Shown: positions 45,351 through 54,971, numbered from the stretch's first letter. The stretch: 64,000 bases of DNA from Christiangramia portivictoriae DSM 23547 (GCF_000423045.1 NZ_AUHF01000008.1:124001-188000), one strand, 5' to 3'. A program made the numbers and translations. The notes: generated from the sequence alone by a model not told the origin.

Positions 45351-45416
45351 TTCAATAATATAAATTATTGTAAAGCATTAGTTAATAGTCTAGGGTGTTT
45401 GTAAAAATCTAAAAAA

Positions 45417-45443
45417 AGGCCTGGACTTTATTAATCCAGGCCT
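45417..45443 (-). terminator. Terminator of the ALDH7 gene at the module boundary
   Basis: AGGCCTGGA, a 9-nt loop and TCCAGGCCT form a perfect stem. On the minus strand it is followed by a run of seven Ts. It separates the mobility genes from the second glycan locus. Confidence 0.88.
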
Positions 45444-45475
45444 ATTAAATTTATTAAAAGAATACTTTATCAATT

Positions 45476-47017
45476 CTATAAGTTAAATTTAATACCCTGA
45501 GCTAAAGGTAAATCAGTACCATAATTTACAGTGCAGGTTTGCCTCCTCATGTAGGATTTCCAGGCATCAGAACCACTTTCTCTTCCTCCACCTGTTTCTT
45601 TTTCACCACCAAATGCTCCTCCGATTTCGGCTCCAGATGTTCCTATATTAATATTGGCGATCCCACAATCTGAACCCTCAAAAGAAAGAAATTCTTCAAC
45701 TTCTCGTAGATTCAAACTAAACAGTGCAGAAGACAACCCTTGAGGAACATTATTATTTAATTTAATAGCCTCTTCTATTGATTTATACTTAACAATATAT
45801 ACTATTGGGGCAAAGGTTTCTGTTTTCATAATCTCCAGATTTAGATCTGCTTCTATAATCGTAGGAGCTACGTAACATTGTGAACAGTTATCTCCAACTA
45901 AAACCATTTTTCCACCCGAAATTATCTTTGCCCCTTGTTTTTTAGCTAATTCAATAGTTAAATAGTAATTATTCACCGCATCTTCATCTATTAATGGCCC
46001 CATATGATTCTCTTCATTCAATGGATCGCCAATTTCTATTTGTTCAAATGCATTTTTTAATTGTCTTAGAAATTTATTGTAAATATTTTCGTGCACTATT
46101 AATCGTCGTGTAGAAGTACAACGTTGACCTGCTGTACCTATAGCCCCAAAAACCAATGCTGGCAATGCTTTTTCAATATCTGCATGTTCGGAAAGTATTA
46201 TTGCGTTATTCCCTCCAAGTTCGAGAATAGATTTACCTAATCTTTTTCCTACTCGCTGAGCAACATCTCTTCCCATAGCAGTACTACCTGTGGCTGAAAT
46301 CAAGGAAATACGACTATCCTCAGCCATTTTCTTTCCTATTTCTAAATCTCCCATTATTAAAGAAGAAATACCCTCCGGTAAATTATTACTTTTTAAAACC
46401 CTGGAAAAAATCTCCTGACAAGCAATCGAGGAAAACGGTGTTTTTTCTGAAGGTTTCCATATACAAACATTTCCGCAAACTAATGCAATAGCTGTATTCC
46501 AGGCCCAAACCGCTACAGGAAAATTAAATGCCGAAATAACACCTACAATTCCTAAGGGATGCCATTGTTCAAATAACCGGTGAGCAGGTCTTTCAGATTG
46601 TATTTGAAGACCATATAATTGTCGTGACAAACCCGTTGCGAATTCGCAGATATCGATCATTTCCTGAACCTCGCCATACCCTTCCTGCAGAGATTTACCC
46701 ATTTCATAACTAATCAAAGTTCCTAAGGCCTCCTTTTCTTTTCTTAACTCCTCACCAAATTGTCTTACAATATTTCCGCGTCCTGGCGCTGGTATTTTTC
46801 TCCATTCTAGGAATGCATGCTCAGCTGTATTTATTACATTTTCATATCCTTCACTGGAAAGAAAACTTATTTCACCTATCTGCCTGTTATCTACTGGAGA
46901 AATTATTCTTCTACCTTTAGTTTCTTCACAATACCTATTTTCCAATCCTGTACTGTAACTATAAAAAGGACTTTCAATTTTTAGTTTATTCAATATTTCT
47001 ATGGGTGATTTTCTCAT
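45476..47017 (-). CDS. Alpha-aminoadipate semialdehyde dehydrogenase (ALDH7 family)
   Basis: A 513-residue cytoplasmic aldehyde dehydrogenase. It resembles ALDH7A1 over its length: IPAPGRGNIVRQFGEELR, EMGKSLQEGYGEVQEM, GVISAFNFPVAVWAWN, SILELGGNNAI (Glu266), GTAGQRCTSTRRL (Cys300), GSDCGIANINIGTSGAEIGG and the C-terminal GGGRESGSDAWKSYMRRQT. ALDH7 enzymes oxidise alpha-aminoadipate-delta-semialdehyde (in equilibrium with piperideine-6-carboxylate) to alpha-aminoadipate with NAD(P)+, a step in lysine and hydroxylysine breakdown. Its start is coupled to the stop of the DUF1338 gene. The same aldehyde is the expected product of the kinase/phospho-lyase fusion at 57085 if its substrate is hydroxylysine. 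Confidence 0.88.
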   Translation of the reverse strand: MRKSPIEILNKLKIESPFYSYSTGLENRYCEETKGRRIISPVDNRQIGEISFLSSEGYENVINTAEHAFLEWRKIPAPGRGNIVRQFGEELRKEKEALGTLISYEMGKSLQEGYGEVQEMIDICEFATGLSRQLYGLQIQSERPAHRLFEQWHPLGIVGVISAFNFPVAVWAWNTAIALVCGNVCIWKPSEKTPFSSIACQEIFSRVLKSNNLPEGISSLIMGDLEIGKKMAEDSRISLISATGSTAMGRDVAQRVGKRLGKSILELGGNNAIILSEHADIEKALPALVFGAIGTAGQRCTSTRRLIVHENIYNKFLRQLKNAFEQIEIGDPLNEENHMGPLIDEDAVNNYYLTIELAKKQGAKIISGGKMVLVGDNCSQCYVAPTIIEADLNLEIMKTETFAPIVYIVKYKSIEEAIKLNNNVPQGLSSALFSLNLREVEEFLSFEGSDCGIANINIGTSGAEIGGAFGGEKETGGGRESGSDAWKSYMRRQTCTVNYGTDLPLAQGIKFNL

Positions 47018-47922
47018 TATTTCAACTGTTGTGATTCATAGGTAGATTCAAAAATTTTATCTGCATTTCCGGTTTCAAAACCATCACGACGGTGATCCTT
47101 CTTTATTTTGGATAGGGGTAAATCGGAAAATTCCGGCAATACCAGTCGTTGAGCAAATTCAACATAACTGCCTGGTATTTCGATAACTTCTGAACCTAGA
47201 AAATTAGCTCTCACTTTACCGGCTACCGAACTGCTTTGCTTTAAAAGTCCATCTCGACTTTCCTTTATTTCTCCTCCTGAATTATTTAATTTTATTTCTA
47301 TGGATTTTAAAAAGTCATTAAATTTTTCAAGTCGGTTATAGTCTTCAGGTAGATCATGGATACTTATAGTAAAATGATTTAAATAATAGCGATTATAAAT
47401 TACCCAAGCTGCATATTCACTTTCTTCAAGTAGGCTTTGATAATCATCCAGCGTTGGTAATTCCCATAATGCGGAAGTAAAAAAGTCAGAAACCTCGCTT
47501 ACATTTTTAAAATCTATGTTATCCACTGGGTCTGAATTTATATTTTTAGTGTATTTCTGGATAATTTTCTGGGCATTCTGACTTAAATCTGAAACCCTTA
47601 ACTCACTGATAAAGATCCGTGGATATTTATTTTCTGGATGCGAATACCAAAAAGCGTTTAATTTTTTCTCGGGAAAAAAATAATAGTCTCGTTTTTCATA
47701 GCCATAATGAAGGAAAATTTTTTCAAGTGAAGTTATTCCTAGGTACGGTAACCCCAGTGTACGGAAGGCTATATGGTCATTAATTATATCTTCTTCCTTG
47801 GAAATCATTCCTTTTTCAAGCATTCCATTTATTATTCTATATACGTCTGGAACCCTTTCTTTATATGGAATTATTAAAGAGTTTAATAATTCATTCAAAT
47901 CATTTTCTGTACTGAATTTCAT
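47017..47922 (-). CDS. DUF1338 protein, HglS-like (2-oxoadipate dioxygenase/decarboxylase family)
   Basis: A 301-residue protein of the DUF1338 family. Characterised HglS enzymes convert 2-oxoadipate to D-2-hydroxyglutarate with Fe(II) and O2. Likely equivalents of its metal ligands are His50 (in NDHIAFRT, which keeps the substrate-binding HxxxR Arg54), His183 (LNHFTISIH) and Glu255 (GSYVEFAQR). It is shorter than the about 460-residue Pseudomonas enzyme, as many family members are. It lies directly upstream of the ALDH7 gene (sharing one base) and downstream of SusD. The pairing fits the aminoadipate to 2-oxoadipate to hydroxyglutarate route; the aminotransferase for the middle step is not in the window. 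Confidence 0.82.
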   Translation of the reverse strand: MKFSTENDLNELLNSLIIPYKERVPDVYRIINGMLEKGMISKEEDIINDHIAFRTLGLPYLGITSLEKIFLHYGYEKRDYYFFPEKKLNAFWYSHPENKYPRIFISELRVSDLSQNAQKIIQKYTKNINSDPVDNIDFKNVSEVSDFFTSALWELPTLDDYQSLLEESEYAAWVIYNRYYLNHFTISIHDLPEDYNRLEKFNDFLKSIEIKLNNSGGEIKESRDGLLKQSSSVAGKVRANFLGSEVIEIPGSYVEFAQRLVLPEFSDLPLSKIKKDHRRDGFETGNADKIFESTYESQQLK

Positions 47923-47943
47923 AATTCTCTAATTATTTTAAAA

Positions 47944-47975
47944 AGTGAATTCGACCTAGATAGGTCGAATTCACT
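47944..47975 (-). terminator. Perfect 15-bp hairpin after susD (attenuating terminator)
   Basis: AGTGAATTCGACCTA, GA and TAGGTCGAATTCACT form a perfect stem. On the minus strand it is followed by TTTTTAAAA. It stands between SusD and the DUF1338 gene and probably lowers expression of the metabolic genes relative to SusCD. Confidence 0.8.
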
Positions 47976-47997
47976 AATGGCTAACTCAAATTTCTTT

Positions 47998-49545
47998 TTA
48001 ATTAATTTCAGTATTGGTCTGTATCTCTGATAATGGTACAGGCAGATATGAATGTTGCTGCGCGTCAAAATCAACTCTACCGGCAGCATTCATTGCCGCA
48101 TCAAGCATTCCCCATCTTCTTAGGTCAAAAAATCTAGTACTTTCGAGTGTTAGTTCCATCACTCTTTCATGTACAATTTGTTCAAATACAGCCTCTTTGG
48201 AATTTAAAGTAACGGCAGGAACATTTCCATGCGCTTCTCTCACTTGATTGATTAATTCCGCAGCCTTTTCAGTATTTCCGGTTTCATTCAAAGCTTCTGC
48301 ATGCATCAATAGCACATCGGCATATCTAAGTAGAGTTACATTAAGGCCTATATATCCATTTCCTTCTACAGGTTCCGGCAGCCATTTTCTGAAAAATGCC
48401 ACATCATCTTTCGCATCGGGATCACCGTAGGTAGATTCAATTAAATCATTCCAGGTACTCCCTTCCATCCTTCTGGCAGATTCGTCATTGAAATATGGAT
48501 CATCAAAGTAAAGGGTTGCATATAATCTATTGTCATAAAGACCGTTCTCTGCAATCATTCCCTCTTCTTTCATTTCGGCTACTAAGCGATCATCAGCTAA
48601 AATACCGCCCCATCCCCCTATGGCCCAATCGGCTACAAACGAATGTAAACGTGTCGCATTCCAGGAAGTCGCATCACCACTTTTAAACTGCAATTCAAAT
48701 ATAGATTCCTTATTATTCTCGTTTTCACCATTAAACAAGCTCTTGAAGTCATCAACTAAAGCATACTGCCCGCTTTCAATAACTTTAGAAAAGGCTTCAG
48801 CTGCATTCTGATAGTCATCCCCGGTACTAGAAGAAGCATCTCCTGCTTTGTACATATATGCTTTTCCTAAATACCCTAGGGCAGCACCTTTATTTGCACG
48901 ACCATAGTTCTGAGGCTGTATTTCAAAACTCAACTTATCTGCCGCTGTTTTAAAATCCTGCAAAACAAAATCCCATACTTCAGTTCTCGTTGCCAAAGCT
49001 TTATCTAAAGTACTTGGAGTTACGATATCATCCCTTATGATAACTTGTTCAAATAAAGTGAGTAACTTGAAATGATAATATCCCCTAAGGAAATAGGCTT
49101 CTCCTAAAATTTGTTCCTTTTCACTATCGGAGATTTGATCTTCGGTCATTTCAGAAACATTTTTTATAACCTGATTCGAAAAGTTAATTCCTTTATAATT
49201 GGTACTCCAAAGTACATCCAGGAAAATATGTCCATTAGTATAATTGAAATTATAAATCGACATCCAGTGCGAATAATTCGTAGCATCAGGGCCAGGTAAA
49301 ACATAATCTGAACGAAAATATTCCACCACAGAACGACCTTCTTGCCAGCCATCCCAGAAATTACTTCTGGCTTCTAATTCTGAATAAGCTGCCGTTAAAC
49401 CAGATCTTGCATCTTCGGCATTACGCCAAAAATTTTCCGAAGTAAGCTGATCCGGGGGTTGCTTATCTAGATATTCATCATCAGAACATCCTATAGTCAG
49501 TAAAATACTTAATAGAAAAACGGATTTTATTATATATTTTTTCAT
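47998..49545 (-). CDS. susD: SusD-like outer-membrane binding lipoprotein (second locus)
   Basis: A 515-residue protein with a lipobox (LLTIGC, Cys20) followed by SDDEYLDKQPPDQLT. SusD features include AYFLRGYYHFKLLTLF, GKAYMYKAG, RYADVLLMHAEALNETG and the C-terminal ERVMELTLESTRFFDLRRWG. It lies 12 bases downstream of the STN-containing SusC and would form the lid of that importer. The neighbouring enzymes suggest that its ligand is a Glc-Gal-bearing glycoconjugate, possibly a collagen glycopeptide. That ligand is inference. Confidence 0.93.
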   Translation of the reverse strand: MKKYIIKSVFLLSILLTIGCSDDEYLDKQPPDQLTSENFWRNAEDARSGLTAAYSELEARSNFWDGWQEGRSVVEYFRSDYVLPGPDATNYSHWMSIYNFNYTNGHIFLDVLWSTNYKGINFSNQVIKNVSEMTEDQISDSEKEQILGEAYFLRGYYHFKLLTLFEQVIIRDDIVTPSTLDKALATRTEVWDFVLQDFKTAADKLSFEIQPQNYGRANKGAALGYLGKAYMYKAGDASSSTGDDYQNAAEAFSKVIESGQYALVDDFKSLFNGENENNKESIFELQFKSGDATSWNATRLHSFVADWAIGGWGGILADDRLVAEMKEEGMIAENGLYDNRLYATLYFDDPYFNDESARRMEGSTWNDLIESTYGDPDAKDDVAFFRKWLPEPVEGNGYIGLNVTLLRYADVLLMHAEALNETGNTEKAAELINQVREAHGNVPAVTLNSKEAVFEQIVHERVMELTLESTRFFDLRRWGMLDAAMNAAGRVDFDAQQHSYLPVPLSEIQTNTEIN

Positions 49546-49557
49546 TTTAATACTTCT

Positions 49558-52500
49558 TTAGAAACTAAGTTGAACTCCAGTTATTAGTGATTTATATTTT
49601 GGGTAAAGGTTTACATCGATCCCTCTGGAAAGTACACTTCCACCAACTTCTGGATCAAGGCCTGAATAATTCGTTACCGTAAAGAGGTTCTGACCTGTTA
49701 TAAATATTCTTGCACGATCTACAAATGTCTTTTTGATCACATCTGGAGAAAAAGTATATCCTAGTTGTAAAGTTCTCAACCTTAGGTAATCTCCATCCTC
49801 TAGAAATCTAGTGGAAGCACGGTTATTGCGATTTGGATCATTTAAAACTGCTCGAGGCACCTCTGTATTAGTATTAGCCGGTGTCCATGCATCAAGGGCA
49901 GCTGTTCGATAATTTCTTCCGGTATCCAAACTTAAAAGCCTGAAATCATTTCCATTATAAATTTTATTTCCTCCTACACCCTGGAAGAATATGGTAAGAT
50001 CAAAATTCTTGTATTCTCCAGTCAGGTTTAGACTATATTCATACTTTGGTATTGCGGTTCCTGCATATACTTCATCATCTTCATTTATCACCCCATCACC
50101 ATTTTGATCTTTAAACCTTATATCGCCGGGCTCTGCGTTGGGTTGAATAAGATTTCCATTCACACTATGAGACTGTACTTCTTGCTCATTCTGGAAAATT
50201 CCATCTGCAACAGGGAGAAAAAAGGCTCCCGGTTCATAGCCAATCTTTGTCTGATTTACAAAATGGTCAGATCCGAATAATAAACCGATACCATACAATA
50301 CCTGGTCTTCATTACTTAATTTAGTGACTTCACTATTAATAGTCGTAAAAGTTCCTCCGACAGAATATTTAAAATCATTATCCCTGTTGCGATAATTAGC
50401 TTCAAATTCAAATCCTTTATTTTCGAATGCGCCAACATTTACAATAGGATTGTTAATTCCTGCAGAAGGGGACACTTCTCTTGTTATTAATAAATCTTCG
50501 GTTTTACTATTATAATAGTTTATTGAACCTTGGAGTTTATTATCAAATATTCCAAAATCCAATCCGAAGTTAGCGGAAGTATTGGTTTCCCATTGTAAAT
50601 CATCATTTTGGAGGTCGCGCGCTATACTACCTAAATATGAGTTCTGCGGATTACCATAAACGTAGCCCCCATCATTTTGACTTTTACCTTGTGATATCAA
50701 TGCAACATAATCATAATAACCTAAGGCACTATCATTTCCCGCCTGTCCCCAACTATATCGAAATTTTAGAAAATTGAGCACTTCCTGATTTTCCATGAAG
50801 TTTTCTTCGGTAATTTTCCACCCTAAAGCAAAAGAGGGAAAAACACCATACTGGTTATTTTTTCCAAATTTGGAACTCCCATCACGTCTTAAACTAGCCT
50901 GAACGAGGTATTTCTCATCAAAAGCATAATTTATTCTTCCAAACTGGGAAACTAAAGCATATTCAGCGTTCGTTCCACTAGCTGAATAGGTGCCATCGCT
51001 AAACGCATCCAGCGTATCGAAATCGGGATCTAATATAGTAGCTGGCACCTTATTCCCGTCATCATCGATCTTATAACCCTCAGCCTGAGCATAGGTACTT
51101 TTAAATGGTTCCCTAATTCTTTGGTATCCTGCCAATAGTCCCACACTATGTTTACTTAAATCAAAGTTATACCTTAGTGTATATTCTTCATTTAATCTTC
51201 TGAATTCTGAATGGTATTCAGATAAAAAAGAAAATTCACGTTCAGCAATATCTTGCACATCTCTTACTCGAAATGGCTGGTGAAAATTGTATGTATAATT
51301 TTGGCGGTCAGCAAGGCTAAAACCTGCTCCAATATGGAAATTCTCAAATGCTTCAAAATCAAAATTTACATTACCAAAAAAATATTTCTGTTTAGTATAG
51401 GATTCTAAAAAATGATCTTCTCCTACTGGATTTCTGTGATCTGGAAGATCCCCTGATCTATATCCAAATCCTGATTCACGGTCTTCATCTAAAACCGGTA
51501 TTAAAGGCGAAATAAAATAGGTCTCCCTGATAGAAAATTTATGTTCTTCCCTATAGGTTTCACTATAATTTAAATTCGTGGAAACATTTAATTTCCCTTT
51601 TTCTAAATTAATCTGAGAATTAACACCTTTCTTAGTGAATCCGGAACCAATTAATAAGCCCGTTTCCTCAGCGTAATTACCTCCAACACTATAATTTATA
51701 TTTTTACTACCGCCACTAATTCTAATATTATGATTAGAAAGATATCCTGTCCTGTGGGTTTCATCAATCCAGTCTGTATCATATGTGGATGGATTTACCA
51801 CATATTGTGGAAGTTCTGCGCCTGCATTCTCATACATTTGACGGTGAACGGCAATATATTCTTGAGCATTTAATAGCTCCATTTCTTCCCTAGGTGTATT
51901 TATACTTAAAGAAGATTCAATATCAATTCTAGGTTTTCCTTCCTCTCCTTTTTTGGTCGTAATGATTACAACCCCATTTGCTGCCCTGGTTCCATAAATT
52001 GCCCCAGAGGCTGCATCTTTAAGAATTTCGATACTTTCAATATTGTTGGTATTGATAAAATAAGGATCGGCCTGAACTCCGTCCACAATATAAAGAGGCT
52101 CATTGTTTCCGAAAGTTCCAATTCCACGAATCGAAATCTCAGGTGCAGATCCCGGACTTCCGGTTGAATTTGTAACTGTAACTCCCGAAACTCTACCTTG
52201 TAAAGCATCAAGTGGATTTGTAGTTATAACTTTATTAAGTTCTTCACTTTTAACTGAGCTAATCGCTCCAGTTACATCACTCCTTTTTTGAGTACCATAC
52301 CCTACGACAACTACTTCATTTAGACTTTCAAGGTCATCTTCTAAAGTAACGTCAATTATTTGCTGATTCCCTACTTCAATAGTTTTCGTTTTAAATCCTA
52401 TATATTGAAAGCTTAATTCTTCACCTTGGGAAACCTCAATGGAATATTTTCCATCAAAATCGGTTTGAGTTCCTCTATTTGTTCCCTTCACAGAAATATT

Positions 52501-52962
52501 TACTGATAGTAAAGGCATTCCTTTGGAATCTGTAACTGTTCCTGTTATTGTTGATTGTTCCGAAATCGTTTGCGTACCCGTATCATAAAAAATTTCTTTT
52601 TCTTTTAATAGAATTACATGTTCTTCTGTGAACTCATAGGTATAATCTACTAAGGATAGACAGCGATTTAATAAATCTTCTGCTGAAATAATACCAGCAT
52701 TCAATCTAAGACTAGGCGCTTCATTGAAAAGGTTACTTGGGTAAATAAAAGTGTAATCTGTCTGCTCTTTAATTAGTTGAAAAGCATCTTCGACACTAAT
52801 ATTGGCAGACTTATCAATTTTTATTTTAGCATTCTGGGAAAACAGCTTATCAGAGTTAAATCCAAAGCTGCTAATGCAAAAGAATAAGATAAAGACTCTC
52901 ATAATAAAGATTAATATTCCCTTCGGCAAAGGCAATAGTTTACCATTCAATTTAGTTTTCAT
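49558..52962 (-). CDS. susC: SusC-like TonB-dependent transporter with STN signalling domain (second locus)
   Basis: A 1134-residue protein. After the signal sequence comes an STN domain (about 45-118, KIKIDKSANISVEDAFQLI), then a carboxypeptidase-like domain (about 137-210, ITGTVTDSKGMPLLSVNI), the SusC box LNEVVVVGYG, the plug (GRVSGVTVTNSTGSPGS, NEPLYIVDGVQADPY, KDAASGAIYGTRAANGV) and a barrel ending in LITGVQLSF. The STN domain contacts the FecR anti-sigma factor encoded upstream, so substrate passage can switch on the locus. It differs clearly from the STN-less SusC of the mannan locus. Confidence 0.94.
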   Translation of the reverse strand: MKTKLNGKLLPLPKGILIFIMRVFILFFCISSFGFNSDKLFSQNAKIKIDKSANISVEDAFQLIKEQTDYTFIYPSNLFNEAPSLRLNAGIISAEDLLNRCLSLVDYTYEFTEEHVILLKEKEIFYDTGTQTISEQSTITGTVTDSKGMPLLSVNISVKGTNRGTQTDFDGKYSIEVSQGEELSFQYIGFKTKTIEVGNQQIIDVTLEDDLESLNEVVVVGYGTQKRSDVTGAISSVKSEELNKVITTNPLDALQGRVSGVTVTNSTGSPGSAPEISIRGIGTFGNNEPLYIVDGVQADPYFINTNNIESIEILKDAASGAIYGTRAANGVVIITTKKGEEGKPRIDIESSLSINTPREEMELLNAQEYIAVHRQMYENAGAELPQYVVNPSTYDTDWIDETHRTGYLSNHNIRISGGSKNINYSVGGNYAEETGLLIGSGFTKKGVNSQINLEKGKLNVSTNLNYSETYREEHKFSIRETYFISPLIPVLDEDRESGFGYRSGDLPDHRNPVGEDHFLESYTKQKYFFGNVNFDFEAFENFHIGAGFSLADRQNYTYNFHQPFRVRDVQDIAEREFSFLSEYHSEFRRLNEEYTLRYNFDLSKHSVGLLAGYQRIREPFKSTYAQAEGYKIDDDGNKVPATILDPDFDTLDAFSDGTYSASGTNAEYALVSQFGRINYAFDEKYLVQASLRRDGSSKFGKNNQYGVFPSFALGWKITEENFMENQEVLNFLKFRYSWGQAGNDSALGYYDYVALISQGKSQNDGGYVYGNPQNSYLGSIARDLQNDDLQWETNTSANFGLDFGIFDNKLQGSINYYNSKTEDLLITREVSPSAGINNPIVNVGAFENKGFEFEANYRNRDNDFKYSVGGTFTTINSEVTKLSNEDQVLYGIGLLFGSDHFVNQTKIGYEPGAFFLPVADGIFQNEQEVQSHSVNGNLIQPNAEPGDIRFKDQNGDGVINEDDEVYAGTAIPKYEYSLNLTGEYKNFDLTIFFQGVGGNKIYNGNDFRLLSLDTGRNYRTAALDAWTPANTNTEVPRAVLNDPNRNNRASTRFLEDGDYLRLRTLQLGYTFSPDVIKKTFVDRARIFITGQNLFTVTNYSGLDPEVGGSVLSRGIDVNLYPKYKSLITGVQLSF

Positions 52963-52994
52963 AAATTTGTAGTTAGTTAATTACTTAATTAATT

Positions 52995-53034
52995 GGAATG
53001 AGGGTTTAGATTGTCCAGATATAAACCCCATTCC
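52995..53034 (-). terminator. Hairpin between fecR and susC
   Basis: GGAATGAGGGTTTA (52995-53008) pairs with TAAACCCCATTCC (53022-53034), with one mismatch. There is no strong T-run, so it may be a partial terminator or processing site. It separates the regulator genes from susC, whose sigma-dependent promoter may lie in 52963-52994. Confidence 0.5.
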
Positions 53035-53037
53035 TTT

Positions 53038-54162
53038 TCATTCTTGGTATTGCATTACTTTGATTTTATTTCCATTTAATTCAAATCGTGCTCGTTTAGT
53101 ATTTTCAATAATGTTCAGGATACTTTCAAGATTTTGGTCTTTCCTGAACCTGCCATTAAACTTCATTTCTTCTAATTCCTTTTCCTGAAAATCTGCACTT
53201 ATATCATACCACCTTGATAAAACCGCAAAAATTCCTTTTAAAGATTCATCTTTAAATAAAAACATTCCGTCCTTCCAGGCTATATAATCATACACATCTA
53301 CTTCCTTTATACCTTCTAAAGAATGGTCTTCAATAATCGATTGCTGGCCAGGGTTTAATGTGACAGTATTTTTACCATATAAAAGATTTACTTCCCCTTC
53401 AACCAACGTAGTCACAACTTTACCTTCATTATAATTCTCAATATTAAAGGAAGTACCTATTACCTCGATATTCTGATTCAAGTTTTTAACAACGAATTTC
53501 TTACCATTATTTTCTAGAGCTGGTGTGACCTGAAAATAGGCTTCACCATATACCAAAATTACTTCCCGCTTATCGCTTTGTTCAAAACTGGTAGGAAATT
53601 CAAGTTTGGATTTTGCATTTAATGTAACTTTAGTACCGTCACTCAATTCAACAGTAAATTGCTTTCCTGTAGGAACATTAATGGTATTAGTGCCATGGGC
53701 TTCCTGGGTTTTATTGATTTTAAGTTGATCTTTATTCGCCTGGTAATACTTGCCTGAAACAAAGGAATCTTTATTTCCAAAAGTTATTGAGTTCCCGTTC
53801 TGATCTTTAAAAATTATATCGTCTGATTTTTTTTCCTTCTTCTGAATTTCCACTACCTGATTTTCCTGGTCAAACGGACTACTCAGAAAAAAATAAAGTG
53901 GAAAACTCAACAAGCCAATAACCAGGATCGCTGCAACAGTATATTTCCAATAAGGAGTATTGCTTTTTACAATTTTGGATTCAAGCTTTTTCCAAGCAAA
54001 AGAAGTATTTACCTTAATCGCGGTATTTTTATGATTATAGTTGTTTAGTTTAAAATAATACTGACGATGCTCCTCTGAAGAAGAATACCAATCCTGAAAT
54101 TGTTTTTCTTCCTCTGGAGTTAATCCCCTTTTAATTCTTTTTATTAATAAACTATACTCCAT
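53038..54162 (-). CDS. FecR-family anti-sigma factor
   Basis: A 374-residue inner-membrane protein. The cytoplasmic N-terminal part (1-70, LLIKRIKRGLTPEEEKQFQDW) would hold the sigma factor. One membrane helix spans about 73-94 (KYTVAAILVIGLLSFPLYFF). The periplasmic FecR domain (about 165-265, VPTGKQFTVELSDGTKVTLN, REVILVYGEAYFQV) is followed by DUF4974 at the C-terminus (LKGIFAVLSRWYDISADFQ). It should relay substrate sensing from the SusC STN domain to the ECF sigma factor encoded 83 bases upstream. Confidence 0.93.
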   Translation of the reverse strand: MEYSLLIKRIKRGLTPEEEKQFQDWYSSSEEHRQYYFKLNNYNHKNTAIKVNTSFAWKKLESKIVKSNTPYWKYTVAAILVIGLLSFPLYFFLSSPFDQENQVVEIQKKEKKSDDIIFKDQNGNSITFGNKDSFVSGKYYQANKDQLKINKTQEAHGTNTINVPTGKQFTVELSDGTKVTLNAKSKLEFPTSFEQSDKREVILVYGEAYFQVTPALENNGKKFVVKNLNQNIEVIGTSFNIENYNEGKVVTTLVEGEVNLLYGKNTVTLNPGQQSIIEDHSLEGIKEVDVYDYIAWKDGMFLFKDESLKGIFAVLSRWYDISADFQEKELEEMKFNGRFRKDQNLESILNIIENTKRARFELNGNKIKVMQYQE

Positions 54163-54245
54163 TATAAATTAGGTATGATGCCCCCTTTATATTAGAGACA
54201 AATTATTTTATGATTTGGGTGACAATTTTTAGATTTTTTTCTAAA

Positions 54246-54806
54246 TCAGTTAAAAAAACAGAATATAGAAACGACTATGAGAGCTGATTCAATTTTAAAT
54301 TTAGCACGTTTTAACTGGGTTTTTACGGTATTTACGGAGATCCCCATTTCTTCCGAAATTTCATTATAACTTAAGCCATACATTACTTTTAGCTTTAAGA
54401 TTTCCTGCATTTTCGTTGGTAAATTTTCCAGGATCCCTTCAGCCTTCTTAACTAGTTCCAACATTTCTTTCTCATTAAAAACCTCTATTTGAAGTTCTTC
54501 TGTTAGGGATATTGAGATATCTATAAAATAATCTGAATCGGAGACCTTAATTTTTTTTAGATGATTTAAACTACGGTTCCTTACCATAGTAAATAAATAC
54601 GCCTGAAGGGACTTTTCAATATTCAGGTTAGAGATATTTTCCCATAAGTAAATAAAGGATTCCTGAACCAAGTCTTCACTGGCCACCTGATCGAGTGTGA
54701 ATTTATAAGAGTAAGATACTAAACGAGCATAGAAAGCCTCAAAAACTTTTTGAAAAGCTTTCCTATCCTTTTTCTTTAATCTCTCCAGAATAAGATTTAA
54801 TTCCAC
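54246..54806 (-). CDS. ECF (RpoE-like, sigma-70 family) sigma factor
   Basis: A 186-residue protein with region 2 (FQKVFEAFYARLVSYSYKF, SEDLVQESFIYLWEN) and region 4 (LPTKMQEILKLKVMYGLSYNEISEEMGISVNTVKTQLKRA). It has no membrane segment apart from a hydrophobic C-terminal tip. It begins the regulator pair sigma-FecR and would direct RNA polymerase to promoters of the SusCD operon and perhaps the divergent GH63 operon. Target sites cannot be named from sequence alone. Confidence 0.93.
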   Translation of the reverse strand: MELNLILERLKKKDRKAFQKVFEAFYARLVSYSYKFTLDQVASEDLVQESFIYLWENISNLNIEKSLQAYLFTMVRNRSLNHLKKIKVSDSDYFIDISISLTEELQIEVFNEKEMLELVKKAEGILENLPTKMQEILKLKVMYGLSYNEISEEMGISVNTVKTQLKRAKFKIESALIVVSIFCFFN

Positions 54807-54942
54807 TCGTTAGTAAGGTTTAAACAAAACAAGATATTTTAACCGAGCTACACAATATTTTGAATTGAAGTTTTAACATTTTGTTAATCTTATTTCATTT
54901 AAACACTGATTTATCAAATCTTGAAAAATTTTAAGCTATTTA

Positions 54943-54971
54943 TTTGGCATTTACTAATTTTTTGTAATTTG
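54943..54971 (+). promoter_or_regulatory. Candidate Bacteroidota promoter for the GH63 operon
   Basis: TTTG at 54943-54946 and TAATTTG at 54965-54971 have 18-bp spacing, close to the Flavobacteria TTG / TAnnTTTG consensus. This predicts transcription from about 54978, giving a leader of about 100 bases before the gene at 55079. The rest of the divergent region 54807-55078 has no other clear signal. Confidence 0.45.
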
